Assembly: GCA_024232965.1 (NCBI GenBank)
Contig: JACKQF010000006.1
Location: 1-64,000, forward strand
Origin: Verrucomicrobiaceae bacterium
GTDB taxonomy: Bacteria > Verrucomicrobiota > Verrucomicrobiia > Verrucomicrobiales > Verrucomicrobiaceae
Reading direction: 5' to 3'
Length of the DNA stretch: 64,000 nt
Within the stretch, counting starts at the first letter, position 1. Each line of letters starts with the position of its first letter. The notes beneath the pieces are model-generated. The model did no database searches. It was not told the origin of the DNA and was given only the letters and a program-made list of their open reading frames with translations. The position numbers and the translations under genes were made by a program. Of this stretch, positions 45,433-53,623 are shown one piece after another.

Positions 45433-45891
45433 ATGAGCGCTGACTTTAATACTCCCAAACTCCCTGGTCTCGGCATCCTCGAACCCCTCGGCGACGATGA
45501 TCGCGATATCCTCAGCGGCTACGGCGAATTCCTTCCCGTAAACCCCGACCGCCCGCTCATCGAGGAAGGCCTGACGCAGAACAGCCTGTTCTTCGTCATC
45601 TCCGGCAAACTGCACGCCACCGCCATGCGCGCCGGACACAGCGTCCTGCTCGGCACCATCCAGACTGGCGAGACCGTTGGCGAAATCAACGTCCTCGATC
45701 CCGCCAAGGCCAGTGCCACCGTCACCGCAGTCGAGTTTTCCCAGGTCTGGCGCATCGACGGCCAATCGCTGGAGCAATACATCAACGAATATCCAAAAGC
45801 CGCCGCCTGGTTGCTGATCGGCATCGGCAAGACCATCGCCCATCGTCTCCGCGCCGTGAACAAAAAGATCGCGGAGTTCTACGCTGCGTGA
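45433..45891 (+). CDS. Stand-alone cyclic nucleotide-binding domain protein
   Basis: A 152-residue protein. The cNMP fold is shown by FLPVNPDRPLIEEGLTQNSLFFVISGKLHAT and the phosphate-binding cassette TGETVGEINVLDPAKASATVTA. No helix-turn-helix follows the C helix, so this is not a CRP/FNR activator. The classical arginine of the cassette (RAA/RSA) appears as KASAT, so cAMP binding is uncertain. It may act by protein contact. It is divergent from the DoxX-like gene, with a 187-base gap that holds both promoters. Confidence 0.8.
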   Translation: MSADFNTPKLPGLGILEPLGDDDRDILSGYGEFLPVNPDRPLIEEGLTQNSLFFVISGKLHATAMRAGHSVLLGTIQTGETVGEINVLDPAKASATVTAVEFSQVWRIDGQSLEQYINEYPKAAAWLLIGIGKTIAHRLRAVNKKIAEFYAA

Positions 45892-45901
45892 GCAGGTAGG
45901 A

Positions 45902-47509
45902 TCATTTCCATGATCCCGGCTCAGCCGTAAAGTAGCTGCCGGTATCGTTGGTAACGAGAATCCGGCAGGAACCTGAGGTCGGCGCACCGTCAAAGGCGAT
46001 GCGCTGTGTCCCAGGGGCGATTTCGCCCAGGTCTCGGCTGCCCTTCCAGCGTTTCTCGAAAGTCAGGCCGTCCTCGCTCCCAAAAAAGACCCTCGCCTTG
46101 CTGCGGTCTTTAGCGACGGTCTGCAGATCCAGCTCCACATGCACACGAGTACCGACTCGGGCGATGCGCTTGATGGTTAAGACAGTTGGTGGCGTCTCCA
46201 GCGCCGCCAGTGCAGCCGGGCTCATGAAGTCGGGCAGTACCTTGGTCTCTGGCACGGTCACATCCACGCCCTGCGGATAGCGATAGTGCACCATGCCGCC
46301 CATCGCCATGCGGAACCAGCCGTCATTGCTGCGCGTCCACAGACAGTTCGTTTGCTCGCGATTCGCGTCCGCCTTGCTGCCATTCATCGTGTCGAGCGTG
46401 TGCCACTTGCCGTTTTCGTCACGGCACCAGCCGCGAATGTCCGCCGCCCGGGGGATGTGTCCGCTGCGCTGGATGTGAGGCGGCCCGGGAACTTCGACAA
46501 AGCAACCTGGGAGCAGATTTTCCACGCTGCGCTTCTCCGACCACTTTCGCCCGCTCGCGTAGAGCCGCCATTGCCGCGTCTTTTGGTCCAAAAACCAACC
46601 GGTGTAGGTGTCATACGGTTTCCCCGGCTCCACCCTCAAGGCCAGCGCGGTGGACTCGATCTTCTGCCCCTCATAGGGATTCCAGTCGCGCAGCTTCACC
46701 CCGGTTCCTTCGTGGTCAAACCCGCCAAAACTCGCCTGTGGACTCCCCACGGCAAGCAGGTGGGAAAGCTGAGGCAACGGCGGCTCAGGTGCGCCTGCCT
46801 GAAAGGACCACATGGAGAAATTGATGCCACCAGAGGTGTGATCCGCATTGAAAGTGGAACCAAAATAACCAAACGGCGTCGTGATCGGGCTGTAGAAATC
46901 CTTTTCGCCAAAAATCGGCCGCACCTCCATCACCCAAAGCCGACTCTTCGCTCCACCGAGCTTCGAGCTGGTGAATCCCGCATGGATCGCCGCCGGCCGC
47001 CAGCGAGCCCGCAAGAGCTGCGCACCGACGACGCCCGGACCGGACAACTCCACGCTTTCAATGCTGGCGGCTCCATTGGGTGATAGTACCAGATCCACCC
47101 GACCCTCTTTGGCCGATTTAAAAACAAAGGTGCCAGAGGCCGCCGTCTGCGCCTCCCCCAACTGCACGTTGAATCGACCACTGCCATTGATCTTCCCCGT
47201 CACTTCCCCATTCGCACGCAACCACAACGGGAAAACGATGCGCTGATCAGGCGACCGCAGCCCCTCGATGCGGGACCAACGCTTGCTGCCATTGAGCTCG
47301 TCCGTGCCGGGCTGCTCCCCGGTCAACTTTGCGCCATCGGCCCCAGAGAAAAAGCAATGCTCTGGCAGAAGTGCCAGCTTCCCCTCCCGCGCTGTCTGCA
47401 CCATCACCACCTCATCCACCCCGTTTTCGGCACCAATTTTGACAACATCAACAGTTTGCGCGCCGAGACAAATCGGCGCCAGGAAAGCAATAGCGAAACA
47501 CTTTTTCAT
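45902..47509 (-). CDS. Secreted DUF3472-like protein
   Basis: I choose the ATG at 47509 (MKKCFAIAFLAPICLGAQ), which supplies a signal peptide and gives 535 residues. The frame stays open far upstream, but the extra part is antisense to another gene. The first 150 residues are a beta-rich region. The middle shows GYFGSTFNADHTSGGINFSMWSFQ and HLLAVGSPQASFGGFDHEGTGVKLRDWNPYEGQ, as in DUF3472 proteins. The C-terminal part is a fibronectin-like domain. The family is common in Verrucomicrobia and Bacteroidetes and probably binds carbohydrate. No catalytic residues can be named. Confidence 0.72.
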   Translation of the reverse strand: MKKCFAIAFLAPICLGAQTVDVVKIGAENGVDEVVMVQTAREGKLALLPEHCFFSGADGAKLTGEQPGTDELNGSKRWSRIEGLRSPDQRIVFPLWLRANGEVTGKINGSGRFNVQLGEAQTAASGTFVFKSAKEGRVDLVLSPNGAASIESVELSGPGVVGAQLLRARWRPAAIHAGFTSSKLGGAKSRLWVMEVRPIFGEKDFYSPITTPFGYFGSTFNADHTSGGINFSMWSFQAGAPEPPLPQLSHLLAVGSPQASFGGFDHEGTGVKLRDWNPYEGQKIESTALALRVEPGKPYDTYTGWFLDQKTRQWRLYASGRKWSEKRSVENLLPGCFVEVPGPPHIQRSGHIPRAADIRGWCRDENGKWHTLDTMNGSKADANREQTNCLWTRSNDGWFRMAMGGMVHYRYPQGVDVTVPETKVLPDFMSPAALAALETPPTVLTIKRIARVGTRVHVELDLQTVAKDRSKARVFFGSEDGLTFEKRWKGSRDLGEIAPGTQRIAFDGAPTSGSCRILVTNDTGSYFTAEPGSWK

Positions 47510-47926
47510 GGTCAGCCACCGAGTATGACGGGACCGCAAGCCAGCGTCGAGCAGAACTTGCCGACACAATGCGCCCAGCTCTGAGCGCGCGATCTTCACG
47601 ACCGAGGAGGGCATTGCCGACGAAGTTGCCGACCATGAGTAGGGTCTTGTCCAACTCAATGCCGGCATCCGGCAATTGGCGTCGTGTGCGTTCGAGCGAC
47701 TTTCCCACATACACAGCCTTTCGCTAACGGCATGCACCCGTTCGCCGCCAGCCGTGGCAGAGTTTTCAAGAAATCGGTGAAGGGATGCGGCAAGTTTGTC
47801 GTCACTTGAGCTCGGCAGTGTGAATTCGACGCTGCGTTTTTCTTGACGTTGCGGAATGGAAACTGGTAGGTTTCGCATCGAATTCATTCTAAATCCTTGG
47901 CTTAACCCCACTCGCACCCCATCGCC
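47510..47926. other. 417-base gap without a supported gene
   Basis: The minus strand stays open in more than one frame across about 47510-47880. One frame reads RSVEFTLPSSSDDKLAASL and another, further on, SLERTRRQLPDAGIELDKTL, which would fit a single small gene broken by a frameshift near 47700. I cannot match either to a family. Otherwise the gap holds the promoters of the divergent genes starting at 47509 and 47927. Confidence 0.3.
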
Positions 47927-48424
47927 ATGGCCTCCTGCTCCTACTGCGGCACCTTCATTTTGTTTGGTGGCAATACTGATGAAACGGGCCGCTACTGCAG
48001 CGACCACTGCCAACAGTTGGGCCATCTCATCGAAGTGTCCAAACAGATTCCTGCGGACCTGCTGGAACGTCTGGTCGCCGATACTCACCAGGGCAATTGC
48101 CCCCGTTGCGGTGGTGCTGGACCCGTCGATGTGCACAATGCCCATCGCGTCTGGTCAGCTCTCATCATGACCTCATGGTCCAGCAATCCCGCGATCAGTT
48201 GCAAGGCATGTGGAGTTAAACGTCAGCTCGGCAATACGCTGCTCTCCGGCGTGGTTGGCTGGTGGGGGTTTCCTTGGGGCATCGTCATGACGCCCGTTCA
48301 GATCATTCGGAACATTGCGGGAATGGCCGGTGGCCCCAGCAAAAAGACGCCGTCGCCGGAACTCCGCCGGATAGTCAGCGTTCAGGCCGCCGCCGCAGCT
48401 CTGCAGCATTCGGCAGAAGCCTGA
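47927..48424 (+). CDS. Hypothetical zinc-ribbon membrane-associated protein
   Basis: A 165-residue protein with two metal-binding clusters: C4-x2-C7 with C24-x3-C28, and C58-x2-C61 with C92-x2-C95 (NCPRCGG...SCKACG). A hydrophobic segment follows (LLSGVVGWWGFPWGIVMTPVQII, about 105-127), then a charged tail. The pattern of a zinc ribbon followed by a membrane dip resembles uncharacterised proteins with a TM2 or RDD-like layout, but I cannot name it. The next gene begins 34 bases later on the same strand, so they are probably co-transcribed. Confidence 0.65.
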   Translation: MASCSYCGTFILFGGNTDETGRYCSDHCQQLGHLIEVSKQIPADLLERLVADTHQGNCPRCGGAGPVDVHNAHRVWSALIMTSWSSNPAISCKACGVKRQLGNTLLSGVVGWWGFPWGIVMTPVQIIRNIAGMAGGPSKKTPSPELRRIVSVQAAAAALQHSAEA

Positions 48425-48458
48425 TGCCAACTCTTACCTAGCTCGTATAGTAGGAGCC

Positions 48459-49283
48459 ATGGACTTCGACCGCATGCGAGATCTTGCCGGCGACCCCCGC
48501 TTCATTCCCGGCATCTACAACTACTGCGACCGCTGGTGCGAGCGCTGTCCCAAGGCCCACCGTTGCTTGACCTACGCCTGCCAATTGGCGGAAAAGGCCG
48601 ACGCTGATCAGCGCGCCTCAGAGTCCGCCGCCGAAAGCCATGCCGAAGGCAATGAACGATTCTGGCAAGAACTTCAGAGCAGCTTAGACGCGAACAATGA
48701 GGCGCTCGAAGCTTCCGCTGGACTCGGCGATGACACAGAAATCGACGCCGAAGAATTTGCCAAATTCGAGGAGCAGTATGAACGCCGCCGCCAAATGATT
48801 CAGCGGCATCCGCTGTCGCAAATTTCCAGAGCCTATCTGGACCGCATGCATGAGGTGCTGCTAGAGCTGGACACTTTGATCGAAGAGCAAAAGAAGAAAT
48901 TGGAGGCCGCTGACAACGATGAGTCAGACGAACCCGCGAAGCAAATCGTCGACTTGGATGATTGCCTGGAGGTCATCGGTTGGTATCACACGCTCATGCA
49001 CGTCAAGCTCCACCGCGCGCTCATGTCGGTGGGAGACGAGGCTGAGGAGGGGGACATGGAATTGCCGAGCTTCCCCAAGGATTCGGATGGCTCCGCCAAA
49101 ATTGTCCTGATTGGTATTGATCGCTCATTGGCCGCTTGGAATCGGCTGTCGCTTCTGTTGGTAGGTACCCTCGACGACGCCGTTCTCCACGCCGCGACTC
49201 AGCAACTTCGCCATATGCGAGTTCTGACCGATTCAACCTTTCCCAATGCGAAGGCCTTCGTTCGTCCAGGGCTGGACGAGTGA
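48459..49283 (+). CDS. Hypothetical protein with N-terminal cysteine cluster
   Basis: A 274-residue acidic protein. Five cysteines lie at 23, 27, 30, 36 and 41 (NYCDRWCERCPKAHRCLTYAC), a spacing that could bind zinc or an iron-sulfur centre. The remainder is helical and charged (EEFAKFEEQYERRRQMIQ, LDTLIEEQKKKLE), with a histidine pair in IGWYHTLMHVKLHRAL. It is not exported. I do not recognise a named family. Together with the zinc-ribbon gene in front of it, it may be a two-gene unit for metal or redox handling, which is inference only. Confidence 0.65.
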   Translation: MDFDRMRDLAGDPRFIPGIYNYCDRWCERCPKAHRCLTYACQLAEKADADQRASESAAESHAEGNERFWQELQSSLDANNEALEASAGLGDDTEIDAEEFAKFEEQYERRRQMIQRHPLSQISRAYLDRMHEVLLELDTLIEEQKKKLEAADNDESDEPAKQIVDLDDCLEVIGWYHTLMHVKLHRALMSVGDEAEEGDMELPSFPKDSDGSAKIVLIGIDRSLAAWNRLSLLLVGTLDDAVLHAATQQLRHMRVLTDSTFPNAKAFVRPGLDE

Positions 49284-49289
49284 TCGAGA

Positions 49290-50714
49290 CTACTTCCGGT
49301 CCGCCGCATCCAGCTTGGTCTTTTGCTCATTGGTTGGCTCTTTGCCGAGCAAAGATCGCATGCCCTGGAGCAAGACTTCTTCCACCTCTGGGCCGACTCG
49401 CGAGACGATGCCCGTCTCATAGCCGCCCTGGCCGTAGGCGACCGCAGTACCGATGTAACCAGGACCGTAATCGCCGTAGGCGGCCATGGCGACAAAGTCG
49501 TCTGGCCGCATTCCTTGCGCTGCGATCTGATACTCCACAAAGAGTTCCCCCGGCATGTGAAGGACACGCGCGGATCCCAGTCTCAAACAGGCCAGGGGAA
49601 TCTGATGCCCCGCTCGTGTGCGACGGAGAAAGGTGAGATCTCGGCCTGCACGCAAGCGGTCCGTGAGCTTCAGCTTTGAATCGCATATCTTCCCGGTCAG
49701 GTCTTCTTCGTTCAATGTATCCCGCACCGGCATGGAAACGGGCTGCACTTGCCAGCCGATGTCAGCCGCATGCAACTCCTGCTTCTTCTGCGCATCCCAT
49801 GCGGCCCTCATGCCATCTGCTAGACGCAGTGCCAGCACCGGGCGATTGTCCTTGCTGCCGTCATTGTATTTGCCAGCGGCAACGTTGCCACCCGCTCCAT
49901 CGAAGTGAATGTGTGGTACACCTGGCAGCGCAGCCTCCCGCATCGCCCGCGCCATGCCGACGAAGTCCCAGTTCACCGAACCCTGCCCATAATAGCTCAT
50001 CGGATGCGTGGCGTAGTACGTCAGCACCGCGATGGGCTTGTCCTCATTCCAAAAAGCAACCAGTCGCACCAAGGGATCAACCGTTCCTTCAGGAGCATCC
50101 CGAGCCGCAGGGTTCATTGCAGCTGCACTCTGCCGCTGCAAGATGACCTTGCCGAGCGGTCCCAAAATCCGTCGATTCGAAGCAACCCGTTCGACCTTTC
50201 CGCTGCCAAATCCCACTCGGGTAAAAGGCAGCGCTTTGCCGAGTGACGCCTTTGCCGCCGCAGCGAGACGAACCATCACTTCTCGGTCAAAGGTCGCGTT
50301 CGAGTACTCTCCTGCCAAATTATTCTCTGCCAGCAGTCGCTCCGTAGCGAAGTCACTGCCCGGCGCATCGTGAAGATGCAGCGTGTGCAAAGTGACGCGA
50401 TCTGGCTCCGTCCCGACTGCTTCCGCCAGCGCTGCGCGAAACGCATCGTGGCTCTCATTCGCGATGCCCACCCAATCAAATGAGCACAGCACGATGGGAC
50501 TGCCTGCACCCAAGAGGACAATCCCGCGCGCCGTCAGCGGAGTAACGATTTCTCTGACATGCTTCACCGCCCCATTGCAAAGCGGCGATCCCAGCGGCGG
50601 TGTCGCATCGATCTGAAAAGCTGCAAGACGCAGGGGCTGATCCGCGCCCCGTATCGCGACAGACGTGGCTATGACCATGCACACGGCAAAGACAATCGTG
50701 GGAACAAACTTCAT
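49290..50714 (-). CDS. Secreted ceramidase-like (neutral/alkaline) protein
   Basis: I choose the ATG at 50714 (MKFVPTIVFAVCMVIATSVAIRGAD), which yields 474 residues with a signal peptide. LRLAAFQIDATPPLGSPLCNG is the opening of the neutral/alkaline non-lysosomal ceramidase-like group. Zinc-ligand-type histidines lie in LHTLHLHDAPGSD and YYATHPMSYYG. HFDGAGGNVAAGKYNDGS and GELFVEYQ follow. The family in this phylum is broad and may hydrolyse amides or esters of polymers rather than ceramide. It ends 7 bases from the convergent gene on its left. Confidence 0.8.
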   Translation of the reverse strand: MKFVPTIVFAVCMVIATSVAIRGADQPLRLAAFQIDATPPLGSPLCNGAVKHVREIVTPLTARGIVLLGAGSPIVLCSFDWVGIANESHDAFRAALAEAVGTEPDRVTLHTLHLHDAPGSDFATERLLAENNLAGEYSNATFDREVMVRLAAAAKASLGKALPFTRVGFGSGKVERVASNRRILGPLGKVILQRQSAAAMNPAARDAPEGTVDPLVRLVAFWNEDKPIAVLTYYATHPMSYYGQGSVNWDFVGMARAMREAALPGVPHIHFDGAGGNVAAGKYNDGSKDNRPVLALRLADGMRAAWDAQKKQELHAADIGWQVQPVSMPVRDTLNEEDLTGKICDSKLKLTDRLRAGRDLTFLRRTRAGHQIPLACLRLGSARVLHMPGELFVEYQIAAQGMRPDDFVAMAAYGDYGPGYIGTAVAYGQGGYETGIVSRVGPEVEEVLLQGMRSLLGKEPTNEQKTKLDAADRK

Positions 50715-50765
50715 AGGCAGGCTAGTCTTACGAAGGCTGTGGGCACCGTCGTTCATTCGGCCTGC

Positions 50766-51407
50766 TCAGACCATCTTGACCACAATGTCATTCAGCGCAA
50801 AAGACGCAGACGCCGCACGATCCGCCGCGTTGGATAGGTGACGGTAAATCTCCCGCCGCTTGAACATGTTGATAAAGTCTTCTCCCTGGAAAAGGGCAGC
50901 CAAGGCGCGACGATAGGCCTTCTCTGCGCTGCGCTCTGCTTTGCGCGCTCGCTCCGCATCGTCACTCGCAGCAGAAGGTGCCATTTGCAGTTTACTAAAG
51001 CCAGCGGCCAATGCTTCTGCTCCCTCACGGACGTGCATCGCGATCTCCAGCGTGAAGCGGTCTGGAGTCACCCCCAGCATGTCCATCTCCCGAATGGTCG
51101 TTTTGCAGTAGTTCACCACTTCGTCCAATTCGATGATGGCCCGGTAAATGTTTTCACGATCCACTGGCGTCGCGAAGGCCTCGTTGAGCAGTTGCAGGTT
51201 CCGGATTTTTAACGCGTCCTGGTCATGTTCTTCCTGCACAATCTGCGCACTCAAGGTTGCAGCACCTGTCTCCATGAAATCAACGAGCAGAGACGTGGTG
51301 TGAAATACTCGGGTGCTCTGCTCTGCCAGCATGGCCAGGAAGTCCGGCATCTTGGGCAGCAATCGGTCCCGCAAGCGTTCGAAAAATGATGGCCGTTTTG
51401 TTTCCAT
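50766..51407 (-). CDS. DUF47 (PhoU-like) phosphate-transport regulator
   Basis: A 213-residue helical protein. FFERLRDRLLPKMPDFLAMLAEQS is a DUF47 start, with repeated helices and acidic metal-ligand positions (VQEEHDQDALKIRNLQ and FALNDIVVKMV). PhoU-like proteins of this family control low-affinity Pit transporters. It follows the pit gene (15-base gap) and completes a minus-strand unit with ppk2. Its likely role is to limit phosphate uptake. Confidence 0.88.
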   Translation of the reverse strand: METKRPSFFERLRDRLLPKMPDFLAMLAEQSTRVFHTTSLLVDFMETGAATLSAQIVQEEHDQDALKIRNLQLLNEAFATPVDRENIYRAIIELDEVVNYCKTTIREMDMLGVTPDRFTLEIAMHVREGAEALAAGFSKLQMAPSAASDDAERARKAERSAEKAYRRALAALFQGEDFINMFKRREIYRHLSNAADRAASASFALNDIVVKMV

Positions 51408-51422
51408 TTGAGTACCAAGGTT

Positions 51423-52469
51423 CTATTGAAAAAGTCCAGCACCCGCGTGGAAGAGCGCCCCAATGAATATTGCCATCAGGGCCGCCCCAGGCAGGGTAAT
51501 CACCCATGTCCAGGCGATCTCCTCGGCCTTTTTCCAGCGCACTGCACGCGGATGCTCCGCCGCACCAACACCCATAATGGTGGTGCTGACAACATGCGTA
51601 GTCGAGACAGGCGCACCCACCAACGATGCTGCGATGATGACCGCCGACGATGCCAACTGCGAGTCAAATGCATGCAATGGGCGCACCCGATAGATGGCGA
51701 AGCCGAGCGTTCTGACGATGCGCCAACCGCCACTCATCACTCCCACCGTCAGAGAGATGGAGCACGCCAGCACGACCCAAAATGGAACATGAAAACCCTC
51801 CTGCCACCCTGCCAGCATTAGAACGAGTGTGATAATCCCCATGCTCTTTTGCGCATCATTCGATCCATGGGAAAAGGCCAGCCCCATTGAGGTCACGTAC
51901 TGCAGACCCCTTAGCCAACGGTTTGCCTTCGTAGAGGCACGACTCAACAGACGTCGCACCACCTTGTGAATGATGAACCCGCATACAAACCCAGCAAAAG
52001 GGGAGATCAGCAAAGCCAACAGGACCTTGGTCACTCCCGTGACGTTGCCGCGCATCAACTCCGAAAAGCCCCACACCACATGGTGCCCGCCGACACTGTT
52101 TGCGACAGCCCCAATCAGCCCGCCCACAAGAGCGTGGGAGGAAGATGACGGCAGCCCCTTCCACCAGGTCACAATATTCCACAACACGGCACCGGACACG
52201 GCGCACAGGATGATCCTCACTGCGTCCAGACGCTCCACCTCGCTGAGGTCGACCACAGAACCAATCGTATTTGCCACCGCTGTGCCGCTGAGGAGTGGAC
52301 CAATGAATTCAAAAACGCCAACGATCAATACCGCCATCGCAGGCGTCATCGCGCGGGAGGCAATGACGGTCGCAATGATATTCGCGGAGTCGTGGAAGCC
52401 GTTTGAGCAATCAAACACCAAGACCAAAATGATCGCGATAGCGGCGACGATGGTAAAGGCTTCGATCAT
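51423..52469 (-). CDS. pit: Low-affinity inorganic phosphate transporter (Pit family)
   Basis: A 348-residue membrane protein with about ten hydrophobic segments. It has the duplicated family signature: FDCSNGFHDSANIIATVIASRAMTP at 25-50 and FSHGSNDAQKSMGIITL in the second half. ALVGGLIGAVAN and APVSTTHVVSTTIMGVGAA are further hallmarks. It imports phosphate with protons or as a metal complex. It is flanked on the same strand by ppk2 (22-base gap) and the DUF47 gene, a phosphate storage and uptake cluster. Confidence 0.93.
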   Translation of the reverse strand: MIEAFTIVAAIAIILVLVFDCSNGFHDSANIIATVIASRAMTPAMAVLIVGVFEFIGPLLSGTAVANTIGSVVDLSEVERLDAVRIILCAVSGAVLWNIVTWWKGLPSSSSHALVGGLIGAVANSVGGHHVVWGFSELMRGNVTGVTKVLLALLISPFAGFVCGFIIHKVVRRLLSRASTKANRWLRGLQYVTSMGLAFSHGSNDAQKSMGIITLVLMLAGWQEGFHVPFWVVLACSISLTVGVMSGGWRIVRTLGFAIYRVRPLHAFDSQLASSAVIIAASLVGAPVSTTHVVSTTIMGVGAAEHPRAVRWKKAEEIAWTWVITLPGAALMAIFIGALFHAGAGLFQ

Positions 52470-52490
52470 CTATGGGTGCAAACACCGACG

Positions 52491-53501
52491 TCAATCGAGT
52501 GAGACGGTTGCTCGATGGAAACGAGTGACGACATTCGGATCTGGCATCAAGTTCACCGGCGGGTCGGACTCATTGCGATAAGGCAGCATGTTCAGCACAT
52601 GGCGGATACTTTCCAGACGCGCCTTCTTTTTGTCATTGGCCCGGACGATGATCCACGGACTGAATGAAGTGTGGGTTTTGGAGAACATCTGCTCTTTGAA
52701 CCTGCTGTACGAATTCCACTGCTCCTGTGCCCTCATATCGATAGGACTCAGTTTCCATTGCTTCAGCGGATTGTGCCGACGGGACTCAAACCGGCGCAGT
52801 TGTTCGTCCTTGGAGATGGAAAACCAAAACTTGATGATCGTGACTCCGTCCTCATAGAGCATGTGCTCAAATTCAGGGACCTGCTGGAGAAACCGCTGGT
52901 ATTCGGCATCCGTGCAAAACTTGTTCACAGGCTCAACCACCGCTCGATTGTACCAACTGCGATCAAAGAAAACGATTTCGCCAGCATTTGGCAACTGGCG
53001 CACATAGCGCTGGAAGTACCACTGCCCGATTTCCTGCTCGCTGGGTTTTGGTAGCGCCACCACGCGCATGGCGCGAGGGTTCAGATGCTCTGTAAAGCGA
53101 CGGATCGCACCGCCCTTGCCCGCTGCATCACGCCCTTCAAAGAGGATCGCAATACGTCGCCCCTTTTCCTGTACCCAGCGTTGGAGACGCACCAACTCGA
53201 CTTGCAGACGCTCCAACTCCGCCTCGTAGCGCAGCGTCTCCATCACCGAGCCGACCTTGATCCGATTGGAACGCAGCATCTGGATCAATCCATCCCGGGT
53301 GTTGATGAGCCGCACATCCTCATCGGTCAGCCTGAAGTCCGTCTTCTCGATCGGCAGCTTTTTGAGCTTCATCCCACCATTAGCTGCCACAACTGCGGGT
53401 TCTGGAGCCGACTCCACGATCTTCGCTGGAAGGAGGGGTTTCGTACCGTTCGATCTGAGGGCGCTTTGGGTTGTCTTGCGTGAATTGCGGGTCGTGGCCA
53501 T
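52491..53501 (-). CDS. ppk2: Polyphosphate kinase 2
   Basis: A 336-residue protein. After an unusual 50-residue N-terminal extension rich in basic and Ala residues, the PPK2 core has Walker A G123-R-D-A-A-G-K129-G (ILFEGRDAAGKGG), the lid region with ALPKPSEQEIGQWYFQRY, and Walker B at about D180 (VFFDRSWYNR). It transfers phosphate between polyphosphate and nucleoside diphosphate; the direction and preferred nucleotide cannot be told. It is the first gene of the ppk2-pit-DUF47 unit. Confidence 0.93.
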   Translation of the reverse strand: MATTRNSRKTTQSALRSNGTKPLLPAKIVESAPEPAVVAANGGMKLKKLPIEKTDFRLTDEDVRLINTRDGLIQMLRSNRIKVGSVMETLRYEAELERLQVELVRLQRWVQEKGRRIAILFEGRDAAGKGGAIRRFTEHLNPRAMRVVALPKPSEQEIGQWYFQRYVRQLPNAGEIVFFDRSWYNRAVVEPVNKFCTDAEYQRFLQQVPEFEHMLYEDGVTIIKFWFSISKDEQLRRFESRRHNPLKQWKLSPIDMRAQEQWNSYSRFKEQMFSKTHTSFSPWIIVRANDKKKARLESIRHVLNMLPYRNESDPPVNLMPDPNVVTRFHRATVSLD

Positions 53502-53623
53502 AAGCGTGATGTTGTTTAATTGAAACGAAAGTGTAACACGCCTACTCCATAGCGCCCAGACCGCTCACCACGCAGAAATTGCGCGATGATGTGCTTGGGT
53601 TGGCTCACGAACCGATCATTCTG

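Noticed and set aside
47510..48145. 5' extension of the DUF3472-like frame up to 48145
   Set aside because: It would cover the zinc-ribbon gene antisense and hide a good signal peptide at 47509, so the shorter start is used.
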